NCBI GenBank assembly: GCA_009380075.1
Contig: WHSO01000010.1
Span: forward strand, 1 to 64,000
DNA length: 64,000 nt
Direction of reading: 5' to 3'
Source: Alphaproteobacteria bacterium
Lineage (GTDB): Bacteria > Pseudomonadota > Alphaproteobacteria > SMXQ01
Made by a program: the position numbers and the translations under genes
Notes under the pieces: model-generated
What the model saw: the letters and a program-made list of their open reading frames with translations, nothing else
Databases searched by the model: none
What the model was told of the DNA's origin: nothing
Shown: positions 45,448-55,707 of the stretch, piece after piece
Layout: each line of letters starts with the position of its first letter
Numbering within the stretch: the first letter of the stretch is position 1

Positions 45448-45784
45448 GATTGCCTCCACGTCATCATGAGAGACTCCGACGAAGGTCCGCTCATTCTATC
45501 CCCTCGGAACCAGGGCGTATATGCTCGAGTGACATCAGCACTGAGCCTGGAGCCAAGCGATGATCTGTGGCCTGAGTTGTGCAGGGGCTGACCGCCCGAC
45601 CACGACGGCAAGGTGAGGCAGCCCTACGCCGCGCCCTCCGGAATCCTAGCCTTGTGCGAGTAAGGATTGCCTCTCAGCTCACGAGCTCAGGCTCACAAGA
45701 AAGAATGGCCGTACAAGCCGTTAAGCTGGTGCGGCGTTGGTCAGATTTGGATTTCGATCGAGTTATAAAAAAGTGAATGCGGGA

Positions 45785-45882
45785 GCAGGATTTGAACCGT
45801 TCGGGCGCTTCGCGCCCTCACCCTTCAGGTTCCACCTTCCGGCCGCAAACCAATGTCCGTGCCCTAAAACCACTAAAGCCCC
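45785..45882. repeat. ~100-bp tRNA-end-like element, copy B
   Basis: This is the relative of the element at 43599-43705, in the same orientation. It shares GCAGGATTTGAACC and the adjoining hairpin (GGGCGC, short loop, GCGCCC) and ends in AAAGCCCC like copy A; the middle is diverged. The stretch 45448-45784 contains no gene I can support. Confidence 0.6.
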
Positions 45883-45912
45883 TTGGGACGAACCCAAGGG
45901 GCTTTAGTGGTT
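45868..45912. terminator. 20-bp-stem hairpin at the end of copy B
   Basis: AACCACTAAAGCCCCTTGGG pairs perfectly with its complement at 45893-45912 around an ACGAA loop. A perfect 20-bp stem is far longer than a normal intrinsic terminator. It is followed by GCGGGGGCCC, not a U-tract. It may be the arm of a mobile or attachment sequence rather than a terminator. Confidence 0.6.
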
Positions 45913-46086
45913 GCGGGGGCCCGCACCCACCTTTACCGAACTCAAATTAGGTGGCCGGCCAGCCAAAATCAGGCGAATTAGGCCCAAGGTCTTAACTGAG
46001 GACCAAGTTCTAAAGCGCCCATCGATGGAGCAAAGTATACTCGACCTGACGCGCGACGTATGAGTATGAGAAAGTGAAGCCAATGA

Positions 46087-46114
46087 AACCCCGCTGATCG
46101 TCGCCAGCGGGGTT
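46087..46114 (-). terminator. Terminator of the cyclic glucan synthase gene
   Basis: A 10-bp stem (AACCCCGCTG / CAGCGGGGTT on the minus strand) with an 8-base loop lies 18 bases beyond the synthase stop codon. The U-tract is short. Confidence 0.7.
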
Positions 46115-46131
46115 CAGGTCCCACGCAACAA

Positions 46132-49100
46132 TCATCCGAGCCGGACCTGCAGAAAATGCGTGGCATCATCATCTTTGAGCAGTAGGCGCAACGGTCGCTC
46201 CGTGAGGACGACACCGTCGACGGCCGCAAAGGCAATGCCTCGTTCAACGCCATCAGGATTTTCAACCCGGATCTCGTATAGCGCTGAACCGTGTCGAAGC
46301 CATATCTCGAAGTCGGCCCACGCCGTGGGGATACACGGATTGAGATGCAATATCTCGCCTTGCACACGCAGCCCGAGAATACTCTCTATTCCAGCGCGTT
46401 GCATCCAGCCGGCCGCGCCTGTGTACCAAGTCCAGCCGCCGCGCCCGACATGGGGTGGACTGGCGTAGATGTCGGCGGCAACGACATAAGGCTCTACCTT
46501 GTATTTGTGAACGTCCGCCCGGGTACGGGTGTGGTTAATGGGGTTAAGAAGCGAAAACAGCGCGGCGGCCTTCTCGCCCTCACCGAGCGCCGCGAGCGCC
46601 ATTACCGACCACAAAGCGGCATGGGTGTATTGACCACCATTCTCACGGATTCCGGGCGGATATCCTTTGATGTAACCGGGATCAAGCGGTGTTTTGTCAA
46701 ACGGTGGTGCAAACAGCAGCGCCACCCCGTCTTCTGGGCGTATTAGCTCTCGATGGACTGCCGCCATGGCTCGCGCAGCACGTGCGGGGGCCGCTGCGCC
46801 TGAGATCACCGCCCAAGACTGCGCAATCGAGTCTATTCGGCATTCCTCGCTCGTCGCCGAACCAAGAGGAGTACCGTCGTCGAACCAACCACGCCGGTAC
46901 CAGCCGCCGTCCCACGCCTCGCGCTCACCTGATGCCTGCAGCGCGTTGGCGTGCCTGCGCCAAGACGTAGCGCGGGCTGGCTCACCGCGTGCATCGGCGA
47001 GGGAAGCAAAGGCAGTGAGCGTTGCATGTAGCAGCCAACCGAGCCAGACGCTTTCGCCCTGCCCTCTCTCCCCGACACGGTTCATGCCGTCGTTCCAGTC
47101 GCCAGTCCCTATTAACGGCAGCCCATGGCCGCCAACCGAGAGGCTTTGATCGAGGGCACGGGCGCAGTGCTCAAACAATGTGGCAGTTTCATCTGAGACC
47201 GTGGGCTGAAAGAATCTCTCGGCCTCGCCCGCCCTGAGGATCTGGCCTTCCAGGAAGGGGACCACCTCATCGAGAGCGGCGGTATCTCCAGTAGCGCTGA
47301 CATAATGGCTCACAGCGTAAGCAAGCCAAACACGGTCGTCGGAAATCCTGGTTCGCACACCTTGACCGGAATTCGGTAGCCACCAATGCTGGACGTCGCC
47401 CTCAACGAACTGCCGCTTCGCTGCCCTCAGCAAATGTTCACGCGTCATCGCTGGACGCACGTTTGCGAGCGCCATTCCATCCTGAAGCTGATCGCGGAAA
47501 CCGTAGGCGCCGCTCGCTTGATACAACGCCGAACGGGCCCAGATCCGGCACGCGATTGTCTGGTAGAGCAGCCAGCCATTCAGAAGGATATCCATCGAAC
47601 GGTCCGGCGTTTTCACTTGGACGGTACCGAGAACATCCCTCCAATACTTGTCGATCGAGGATCGTATGACTTCGAGATCGGCTGCGCGATAGTGCACGAT
47701 CAAGTCTCGCGCAGCTTCCGCGCTTGCGTCTTCGCCGAGGAAGAAGACGAGTTCTACGGTACCTGCCGCGGGCAATATGATCGTAGTCCGCAGCGCGCTG
47801 CAGGGATCGAGACCAGCTCCGACGTTATTTGAGAGCGGCGCGTTGTCGTTGAGTCCTGCCGGACTCACGAGCGTTCCGTTGCGACCGATGAACTCCCGGC
47901 GGTCGCCCGTCCAGTCCGTCTGTTGTCCATTAAAATCGGCGAAGGCCACACGGGACCCAAAGGCGGAGTTCCATGGATTACGGGCAAACATGGCGCCGGT
48001 GACAGGATCGATCTCCGTCATTATGTACGGAACTGAAGCTGTCCGCGATGGCCCGAGAACCCACTCGACATACGCAGTGACCGAGAGATGCCGTGTGCGG
48101 TTGGAAGTATTGCGAATTTTGAGACAGGAGATCTTGATCGGGTCATCAATTGGCACGTATTGAAGGAGATCGGTCGCAATTCCATGCGCTGCATACTCGA
48201 ACCGACTATATCCCGGGCCATGGTGGGCGATATACGTCGACGTCTCATCACGGATTGGCAGCGCCGTCGGGCTCCACAGGTCGCCCGTGTCTTCGTCGCG
48301 TAGATAAAATGCCTCGCCAGAGCGATCGGAGACTGGGTCGTTTGACCAGGGAGTGAGTTGGTTGTCGCGGCTATTGATAGCCCAGCTGAAGCCACCACCC
48401 TCAGTCGCGACCTGAAACCCAAACGCGGAGTTGGCTACGACATTTATCCAGGGGGTAGGCGTCGACTGGCCGGGGCCGAGAGCGACCACATACTCCCGGC
48501 CATTCTCGGCGAAGCCGCCAAGCCCGTTGAAGAGCTCAAGGTCCGGTAAAGGTTGCGCAACCTGCAATTTCGGACCGGCGAGTGCGCGCTTCACGTTCGA
48601 CCGAACATACTCCCTCGTCTCTGGCACTCTGTCGAGCTGATCGGAGAGTCGTCCGCGCTGGCCAACAAGTACGACACGCGCCACCGACGCGAGAAGGGCA
48701 CAAGTCTCCGACGAAATCAGATCGGCCCGGAGTATGAAGATCCGACCTTGCGGTCCCTTCACTCCGACTTGTCGTCGCGACTGGCTCGCCCGGACCAGCG
48801 TATCGAGCCCGTTCTGAAGATCTTGGACATAGGAGGATGCACGTTCGTTAATGATTACGAGATCGACTGCGAGCTGCTTAATCCGCCAATATTCGTGAGC
48901 CTGCAGCAGCTGGTGCGCGATGTCTAAGTTCTCGGAATCGGCTATACGTAGAAGAACGATCGGCAGATCTCCGGAAATACCTTCCTTCCAAAGTCCCGAC
49001 TGACCATCGCCGCCCTGCCGGATCGCATCTGAAGACGGTCGCAACGTCGAAGCCGTATAGAGTAGATGTCCCGCAAGACGCTGGAAAACGCTCGCTTCAC

Positions 49101-52100
49101 CCGTACTAATGCCAAGGTGATGGAGCTGCACTTGCGCCTGGGTCCAAGCCAGGGTGGCTGCTCGCTCAAATGCGGCGATATCCCGATGCTTGTCAATGAG
49201 GTTGAGTATCGACTCTCGAGATGAAGCAACCAATGTCCAGAAAGCGATTCGCACGGATGCGCCGGGTGCAATTCGAACGCGGTGACGCAAGGCGAAAATT
49301 GGGTCGAGTACCGTACCGAATGTGTTCGAGAGCGATCGGCCGTCAAAAACCGCGATCGGCGCATGGACGCTGCAGCCACGGCCCAGAAAACGAGCCCTGT
49401 CGGTCTCAATCTCCGGGATACCCACCGGCTGACCATCGACGACAGCGAGGTGCGCGGCCCAGATCTCGGGCTCATCCGGCGCTCGCTGTCGACGCGTCGC
49501 TAGGATGGCGCCGTCGGCGGCGAGATACTCAGTCTCGACGAACAACTTTGAGAAAGCAGGGTGGGCGAGATCGGCGGCTTGGGGCACCAGCGCGAGTTCG
49601 GCATAGGAGGTGACGTCGATCTCCCGAACGCTATTGCCAGAATTCATGATCGAAATACGACGGACCTCTCCATCGTCTTCCGCCGAGACAAGCACCTCCA
49701 AAGTTGTTTTCAGCGTACCGTCGCGCCGCGCGAACTCGGCACGGCCTTCATCGAACACGACGGCATACTCGTCGGGCTCAGAGCCGCTCGGCTGAAGGCC
49801 CGCCGACCAAACGTCGCCGCTGCTAACGTCTCTAAGGAAAACGTAAGATCCCCAGTCATCGCACGTGGAATCCTCACGCCACCTAGTCACAGATAGATCC
49901 TGCCAGCGGCTATAGCCCGAGCCGGCGGCAGTAAGCATTACGGCATAGCGACCGTTCGAAAGTAGGTGTGTGGCCGGCGTTGCACCCTGCCCGGTGACGT
50001 ACCGACGCCCGCTCGATGGGCTGACCTCGCGGATCTTCGCAGCAGACTTTGCCTCAACAGCCCAGGGGTGGACCACGGCCACGTCACGTGGTGTGGCTTC
50101 CTGCAGAAGCAACTCCGTTGCCTGAACAATGGGTTCGTCGTGGAACCGCGACCGCATCGCGCCATCTAACAACGCATCCGCGATGGCGACAATTGTCATG
50201 CCCTGATGATGCGCCATGAAGGCTCTTACGATAGCGGGACTCTTGCCCTCGATTACGCGAATCGGTGTGTAATCCAAGGCTTCGTAGAAGCCATAGCGGC
50301 CGCGCGCCCCAGCATCGGCAAGGCGGTGAAAATTGTCGGCTGCAGCTTGGGGATCTACCATCGTCGCAAGCGCAGTCGCGTAGGGAGCCACGACGGCGTT
50401 TTCCCCGAGACCACGCTTCAACCCGAGGTCGGGAATCCCAAAGTTCGAGTATTGGTATGTGAATTCCAAGTCGCGCGCGTTGTAAGCAGATTCAGATACT
50501 CCCCAAGGGAGGCCAAGTGTGACTCCATAATCGATCTGGCGGCGTACAATCAAACAGTTCGTTCGCTCGATCAGACTGCCCGCCGGGGCCCGCATAACGA
50601 GCGATGGCATCAAATACTCGAACATCGATCCAGACCAGGAGATCAACGCGGCGCCGTGGGCAACCGCCGTCACGGCCCGTCCGAGGTGGAACCAGTGGCG
50701 AACTGGGAGGTCCCCCTTGGCAATCGCTATGAAGCTCGCAAGCCGCGCCTCGGACGCGAGAAGATCGTAGCAGCTTGGGTCGAGCGCTGCTTCGGATATC
50801 CGGTAGCCGATCGAGAGCAACTTGCGGTCGCGGTCGAGCAGAAAGCCGAACTCCATTGCGAACGCGATCTCTCGAGCGGTTGCTTCGAGGGCACTCAGGC
50901 GCGTCTCCACAAGGCCGGCCGTATCCGCTGACTGATTGAGATCACGGAGATGAGTCTCGATCGAATTCCGGGTCGCCTCCGCCCAGAACAGCATGTCCTC
51001 ACCAGATTCGTCATCTCGCTCTATCGTGAGTGCGCGGGTGATATCGGCGACAGTCTCCGCCTGGGCGAAAAGCGTTGCGAAACGTCCCGCAGTATCCTGA
51101 CAAACCTCTGGCACCTGGCGCACTCCAGCTGCGAGCAGAGCATGTGCCTCGTCGAACTGGTGCCAGGTCACAGTCTGTGTTCGGCGTCCATCTCGCAGCT
51201 GGTTGGCCTCATCACCAGTAAGTGCGAGGGCATCCCCGATACCAGTAAGACGCCGCGTATTCGCGAGGGGCAAACCACGCCAGTCCCGACACGCATTGGC
51301 GAGTGCAATCAGGTGCCCGGCTAGGTTACCGCTATCGACGGAGGAAATGTATTGAGGCTCAAGCGGATGCAAGTCCCGCGTATCGTACCAATTATAGAAA
51401 TGGCCGCGGAAGCGCGTGAGGCCGCTCATGGTCGCAAGCGTGGCCTCTAGCCTCTCGATTGCGTCTAAAGTTCCTATCCATCCGAAGTCACGGGCACTCA
51501 CCACCGATAGAAGGTAGAGGCCGAGATTGGTCGGCGACGTCCGATGAGCGAGCACCGGCACTGGGTCTTCTTGAAAATTGTCCGGCGGAAGCATGTGATC
51601 GACCGGCGTCACGAAGGTCTCAAAGAACCGCCAAGTGCGGCGTGCGACCAGCCGCAAGGTCAGCGCATCGGTATCCGACACAGACAGCCGACCTGCGACG
51701 AGGGGGGACAGACTTACCCAGAGTGCGACCGCCGGCGAGGCAATCCACAGCGCGGCGAACACCACCACCAATGGCAAAGTCTCCTGCTCATAAAGCCAGG
51801 CGAGAACCACGGCCGCAATACCGATGACAACGGCCCCAGCCATCCGACGATAGAAGCCAAAAAAGTCTGGCCGTGGACCAATTGTCGCAAGGGCCGCTGG
51901 ACTCCATTCGAGAAGATGCCGGCGGGTGACGAGCAACCGTACCAAGGTCCGACTGATCGCATCCCCCATCAGCCATGCATGGTGGGCAAGAAATGTGACC
52001 ATCAGAGCCCACTGGACCAATGCAACGCGGATATCTGTGCAGAGAGCGTTGATATGGCTACGGGCCGTAATCCCGGCGCGCCGCGGCACGATAGCGCCGA

Positions 52101-54693
52101 TGACCGGTATCAGGGTGGGTATCAAAATCGTCGACAGAACAAAGGCGGTCCATAGGACCGCGGCATCTAAGGGCAGCGCCCAACCGGCCAGCAAGGCGAC
52201 AAAGGCGGCCGGCGCCGACAGCGTCCGCCGCAGATTATCGATCATCTTCCAACGCCCTATCATTGGCGTCGCACCGCCCGCGATACAGGTGGCCGTGGTT
52301 GATACAAGGCCGAAGATCCACGGCAGAAGCTGCCAGTCGCCCCTTGCCCATCGGTGGAAGCGCAGAGCAGCAACGTCGTAACGGGCGGGGAACTCCTCGA
52401 CAACCTCGACATCGGAGGCGAGTCCGGCGCGGGCAAAGATGCCCTCGAACAGATCGTGGCTGAGGAGCGTCGATTCTGGTACTCGGCCAGCAAGAGCAGC
52501 TTCGAATGCGTCAACGTCATAAATGCCCTTGCCGGTATAAGAGCCTTCGCCGAACAGGTCCTGGTACACGTCGGACGCGGCGGCAGCGTAAGGGTCTATA
52601 CCGCCCATGCTGGAGAAGACGCGCTGGAAGAGCGAACCCTCACGGCTAACGGGCAACGAGGGCGTGACACGCGGCTGCAACACTGCATAACCTTCCACGA
52701 CCCTCCCGGCAGGGGCATCGAAGCGGGGCCGGTTAAGCGGATGAGCCATCTTCCCAATCAGCCGGCGGACCGTGTCCCGCGGCAACCTTGTGTCGGCGTC
52801 GAGAGTGATGACGTAGCGGACGTTTGTGGCCACTGTGGGGGGCCGCCCGTTTACGCTCAGAAACGTGGTGTCGGATGCGCCGCGCAGCAGGCGGTTTAAC
52901 TCATTCAGTTTGCCTCGCTTGCGCTCCCACCCGATCCAACGACCTTCGCCCTCGTTCCAGACCCGTCTACGGTGGAGGAGAACGAAGCGGTCGCCACCGG
53001 CCGCCGGGCCGTGCCGCCGGTTGAGCCGAGCAATTCCCTCTGCTGCAGCCGCTAAGAGAGCTCCGTCACCCTCAATGTGTTCAGTCGCAGCATCGACCCA
53101 ATCGGAGAGCAACGCAAATTGGAGATCGCCTCCCAGGCTCGCGAGATAGTGGATCTCCAGTTGTTCAATCTGATCCTCAACCGTCTCGCGTGTCGTAAGC
53201 AGCATCGGCACAGCGACAAGCGTACGTAGTTGAGAGGGAATACCATTGCGAAGTTCCAGAGCGGGCAAAAACGTCGCGCCGAAGCCCAACGTCACGCCGC
53301 GGTTCACCAATGCAACAGCAGCATCGATGGCGGGGATCGCACCGAGAGCGCCAAGCAGGTACAACCATCCCCCGCCGAACCCCGCTCCGGAAATGGCAAA
53401 TAGTGGCAACGAAAGGAGTACGGCAGCAATGGTGGCGATAGTACTCAAATAGCCACTGATGCCGAGCGCTCGGAGTGAGCGTCCAAGTGAAGTATACAGC
53501 GACGGCTTGAACCCGACCGCTACCTCGAATGCTCTACGCCCCCCGGCGAGGAGATGATAGCCTGGATCACCTCGGCGACCGTCGCCCTCGCTGCCGTTTG
53601 CAGACGCATCTCGCTTTGCTGTTAGGACGGCACTGCGCGCAATGTCAAGTTCCGTGCGGTTCGAGCCACGCGCCAGCTCCTCGATACCGCTGCGGTAAAG
53701 GTTACGTGTTGGAAAATCCATGCCTTGAAAGACGTCGCCATCGGCAAGGACTCTGTCGACAAGGCTTATGCGCTCGAATAGTTCGGTCCAATCGACATCG
53801 GAGATCATCCGCATACTCGTGATGATATTGCGCACCGTGACTGTCGCAGCCCCCTGCCGCTGATGTTCTTCGCGCACCGCGGATTCAGCAGTCATACCCT
53901 GCTCCATCAGACGCTCATCAATCCAGGTCAGCGCAGGGATAACATTGGGGTCCTGGTCTTGCAGTCTGTGCAGCAATTGGACTGCAAGTGCACCTGGCAA
54001 CGATGCGCGTGAATGCTCCGAAAGCACCGCTGCGACCGGCTCCGCTGTACGCCCGCCTACGCCCAGCAAGCGATTGGCGAGGTCATCCGCGACCTTCCGT
54101 GCGCCGCCACTTTCCAGAATCCGTGCCGCGATGCGTCTAAGGTTCTCGACAAGTACGATCCGTAATGTGATCGCGACAGCCCACAGTTCGCCGATCGTCA
54201 ACGGCTGGACGCTCTGATAGGCGTCTAGATAGCGGCACAGCACTTTGGAATCGAAGCGGCTATCTGTGTGAGCAACAAAGGCCCAAGCGACACCAAGCAC
54301 GCGTGGATATCCCGCGAACGGGCCATTGGCAAGCTTTGGAAGCTGGCGGTAATAACTAGGTGGGAGATCCGAGCGAATTTCCCGGATATGCCTCTCGACG
54401 AGATGATAATTGTCGATCAACCATTCTGCCGCTGGAGTGATCGCGTCTCCGTCATCAATCGCCTTGGCAATGGCTTGATGGGCATTTAGTAGCACGACGG
54501 CGTTATCAACAAGCCGCCCAAGCAACTGGCTATCTTTGCTCGGCTTCGCAACCACCGACTGTGCGACAGCAAGGCTCCTCGCGTGCTCCTCGAGGCGCTC
54601 GACACTGAAGAGCTCCTCGCGAATAGCCTCTCGGTTGATCCATGGCGACGCCGGGGGTGCCCAACTGACGGCACCTAGGATGATTGGTGTCAA
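46132..54693 (-). CDS. ndvB: Cyclic beta-1,2-glucan synthase (NdvB/ChvB/Cgs family)
   Basis: A 2853-residue inner-membrane enzyme, close to known length (about 2820-2870). The glycosyltransferase-84 core is marked by LDADTRLPRDTV near residue 631, after two helices around 410-470. Four or more helices follow around 830-1010. The middle carries the glucoamylase-like segment. The C-terminal GH94 phosphorylase domain has DWNDGMNRVG near residue 2532 and controls ring size. It builds and cyclises beta-1,2-glucan from UDP-glucose, for osmotic adaptation and host interaction. The start is TTG at 54693 with a weak AAAGG before it. Base composition (about 57% GC) is lower than the surrounding genes. 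No exporter (ndvA) lies next to it. Confidence 0.93.
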   Translation of the reverse strand: MTPIILGAVSWAPPASPWINREAIREELFSVERLEEHARSLAVAQSVVAKPSKDSQLLGRLVDNAVVLLNAHQAIAKAIDDGDAITPAAEWLIDNYHLVERHIREIRSDLPPSYYRQLPKLANGPFAGYPRVLGVAWAFVAHTDSRFDSKVLCRYLDAYQSVQPLTIGELWAVAITLRIVLVENLRRIAARILESGGARKVADDLANRLLGVGGRTAEPVAAVLSEHSRASLPGALAVQLLHRLQDQDPNVIPALTWIDERLMEQGMTAESAVREEHQRQGAATVTVRNIITSMRMISDVDWTELFERISLVDRVLADGDVFQGMDFPTRNLYRSGIEELARGSNRTELDIARSAVLTAKRDASANGSEGDGRRGDPGYHLLAGGRRAFEVAVGFKPSLYTSLGRSLRALGISGYLSTIATIAAVLLSLPLFAISGAGFGGGWLYLLGALGAIPAIDAAVALVNRGVTLGFGATFLPALELRNGIPSQLRTLVAVPMLLTTRETVEDQIEQLEIHYLASLGGDLQFALLSDWVDAATEHIEGDGALLAAAAEGIARLNRRHGPAAGGDRFVLLHRRRVWNEGEGRWIGWERKRGKLNELNRLLRGASDTTFLSVNGRPPTVATNVRYVITLDADTRLPRDTVRRLIGKMAHPLNRPRFDAPAGRVVEGYAVLQPRVTPSLPVSREGSLFQRVFSSMGGIDPYAAAASDVYQDLFGEGSYTGKGIYDVDAFEAALAGRVPESTLLSHDLFEGIFARAGLASDVEVVEEFPARYDVAALRFHRWARGDWQLLPWIFGLVSTTATCIAGGATPMIGRWKMIDNLRRTLSAPAAFVALLAGWALPLDAAVLWTAFVLSTILIPTLIPVIGAIVPRRAGITARSHINALCTDIRVALVQWALMVTFLAHHAWLMGDAISRTLVRLLVTRRHLLEWSPAALATIGPRPDFFGFYRRMAGAVVIGIAAVVLAWLYEQETLPLVVVFAALWIASPAVALWVSLSPLVAGRLSVSDTDALTLRLVARRTWRFFETFVTPVDHMLPPDNFQEDPVPVLAHRTSPTNLGLYLLSVVSARDFGWIGTLDAIERLEATLATMSGLTRFRGHFYNWYDTRDLHPLEPQYISSVDSGNLAGHLIALANACRDWRGLPLANTRRLTGIGDALALTGDEANQLRDGRRTQTVTWHQFDEAHALLAAGVRQVPEVCQDTAGRFATLFAQAETVADITRALTIERDDESGEDMLFWAEATRNSIETHLRDLNQSADTAGLVETRLSALEATAREIAFAMEFGFLLDRDRKLLSIGYRISEAALDPSCYDLLASEARLASFIAIAKGDLPVRHWFHLGRAVTAVAHGAALISWSGSMFEYLMPSLVMRAPAGSLIERTNCLIVRRQIDYGVTLGLPWGVSESAYNARDLEFTYQYSNFGIPDLGLKRGLGENAVVAPYATALATMVDPQAAADNFHRLADAGARGRYGFYEALDYTPIRVIEGKSPAIVRAFMAHHQGMTIVAIADALLDGAMRSRFHDEPIVQATELLLQEATPRDVAVVHPWAVEAKSAAKIREVSPSSGRRYVTGQGATPATHLLSNGRYAVMLTAAGSGYSRWQDLSVTRWREDSTCDDWGSYVFLRDVSSGDVWSAGLQPSGSEPDEYAVVFDEGRAEFARRDGTLKTTLEVLVSAEDDGEVRRISIMNSGNSVREIDVTSYAELALVPQAADLAHPAFSKLFVETEYLAADGAILATRRQRAPDEPEIWAAHLAVVDGQPVGIPEIETDRARFLGRGCSVHAPIAVFDGRSLSNTFGTVLDPIFALRHRVRIAPGASVRIAFWTLVASSRESILNLIDKHRDIAAFERAATLAWTQAQVQLHHLGISTGEASVFQRLAGHLLYTASTLRPSSDAIRQGGDGQSGLWKEGISGDLPIVLLRIADSENLDIAHQLLQAHEYWRIKQLAVDLVIINERASSYVQDLQNGLDTLVRASQSRRQVGVKGPQGRIFILRADLISSETCALLASVARVVLVGQRGRLSDQLDRVPETREYVRSNVKRALAGPKLQVAQPLPDLELFNGLGGFAENGREYVVALGPGQSTPTPWINVVANSAFGFQVATEGGGFSWAINSRDNQLTPWSNDPVSDRSGEAFYLRDEDTGDLWSPTALPIRDETSTYIAHHGPGYSRFEYAAHGIATDLLQYVPIDDPIKISCLKIRNTSNRTRHLSVTAYVEWVLGPSRTASVPYIMTEIDPVTGAMFARNPWNSAFGSRVAFADFNGQQTDWTGDRREFIGRNGTLVSPAGLNDNAPLSNNVGAGLDPCSALRTTIILPAAGTVELVFFLGEDASAEAARDLIVHYRAADLEVIRSSIDKYWRDVLGTVQVKTPDRSMDILLNGWLLYQTIACRIWARSALYQASGAYGFRDQLQDGMALANVRPAMTREHLLRAAKRQFVEGDVQHWWLPNSGQGVRTRISDDRVWLAYAVSHYVSATGDTAALDEVVPFLEGQILRAGEAERFFQPTVSDETATLFEHCARALDQSLSVGGHGLPLIGTGDWNDGMNRVGERGQGESVWLGWLLHATLTAFASLADARGEPARATSWRRHANALQASGEREAWDGGWYRRGWFDDGTPLGSATSEECRIDSIAQSWAVISGAAAPARAARAMAAVHRELIRPEDGVALLFAPPFDKTPLDPGYIKGYPPGIRENGGQYTHAALWSVMALAALGEGEKAAALFSLLNPINHTRTRADVHKYKVEPYVVAADIYASPPHVGRGGWTWYTGAAGWMQRAGIESILGLRVQGEILHLNPCIPTAWADFEIWLRHGSALYEIRVENPDGVERGIAFAAVDGVVLTERPLRLLLKDDDATHFLQVRLG

Positions 54694-54860
54694 ATTGACC
54701 TTTCTACTACGCGTTCTACGCGCTCCACGTCTCTAGGCATAGGCAAAATCGACGAAATGATATAAGCACCATGCATCTACTGTTCAACTACGTCATCACA
54801 AGACTAATCGCGGCCCCCCTGCGTCGATTGATCAGGCGTGAAGACACCTCCTACTTTCAG

Positions 54861-54998
54861 CTACTTTTTTTTGCGGCGTGACAACGGAGACTGTTTCGCT
54901 AGGACTGCAGAGAACGCGGTACCTGCGGGGGCAGCTTTCGGCTTTTCTTGCTTGGGTTTCTTGATTTCACGATTGCTTCGTCTTTGGCCCTTGCTCAT
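54861..54998 (-). CDS. Small basic protein (45 aa), MSKGQRRSNRE type
   Basis: A 45-codon frame with CAGGAGAG before the ATG at 54998. The product begins MSKGQRRSNREIKKPKQ and is Lys/Arg-rich throughout, ending RRKKK. Short proteins starting MSKGQ-RSNRE-KKPK are, from memory, widespread in Alphaproteobacteria with no known function. The charge suggests a nucleic-acid or ribosome-associated role. Confidence 0.72.
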   Translation of the reverse strand: MSKGQRRSNREIKKPKQEKPKAAPAGTAFSAVLAKQSPLSRRKKK

Positions 54999-55290
54999 TT
55001 CACTCTCCTGATTGACGACGTGCCGGTCTGTTGGGCACTGTCGCGTTAATAGGCGCTATTAAACGTGTCATATCAACCTCACTGATTTGCGGGATGCCGC
55101 GGTGCAGAAGGCCTTTGGCGTCGCAGCATGGCCTTCCGAGGCCGCCCGGGATGGGGCAGCCTAACGGGCCTGCCATACGGCGGTTTGCGCCGGGTCGAGC
55201 GGTGCTGGCCCATCACCGAACAGGCACGCCGCTCCGAGACCTCAAGCTGGCCCCGTAGGTGATCGACACAGCGCCGGCAACGGGCGGGGC

Positions 55291-55440
55291 TCAGTAGTTT
55301 TCCTCAAGCGCCTCTTTCAGGATCAGCTTTGTCCAGCGTCAGACCGGCCACGGCCGTCTTCAGCCGGGTGTTCTCCCGCTCCATGTCCTTCAGGCGTCGG
55401 GCCTGATCGTGACCTGCCTCCAGCAAGTGGTCCACCGCTT
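55291..55440 (-). pseudogene. Remnant of an IS3-type transposase OrfA
   Basis: On the minus strand the stretch reads DQARRLKDMERENTRLKTAV, then LTLDK, and after one frameshift ILKEALEENY and a stop. This is the leucine-zipper C-terminus of IS3-family OrfA. The extra base is the third A of GACAAAG near 55335. No intact transposase or inverted repeats were found within the flanking 500 bases. Between 54999 and 55707 I see nothing else that I can support. Confidence 0.7.
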
Positions 55441-55707
55441 ATGAGAGAGTTTGGCGCGGGTTGTAGCCCTGCTGGTCAGCCTGGACCGTAGCGTAAGCCT
55501 GCACAGCAGGGCGTGGCAATATACCTCCGGTGTGGGTGGTCTATAGCGGAGCGAGCTGTCTGGTCGGATGATGCTGTAATGCTGTCGTCAGCGCTCGATG
55601 AACAGCGTCTTCACCCTGAGACCGCCCAGCCGTCCCCTGACCACCTCGACGCTCCTGTTTCGGCGGCCATCGCGTGCCCTTTCCCGAAAGGCTTTGCCTC
55701 TTTCCAC

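Noticed and set aside
45579-45776. 65-residue plus-strand open frame in the lower-GC patch
   Set aside because: No start site, no domain, unusual composition; likely chance.
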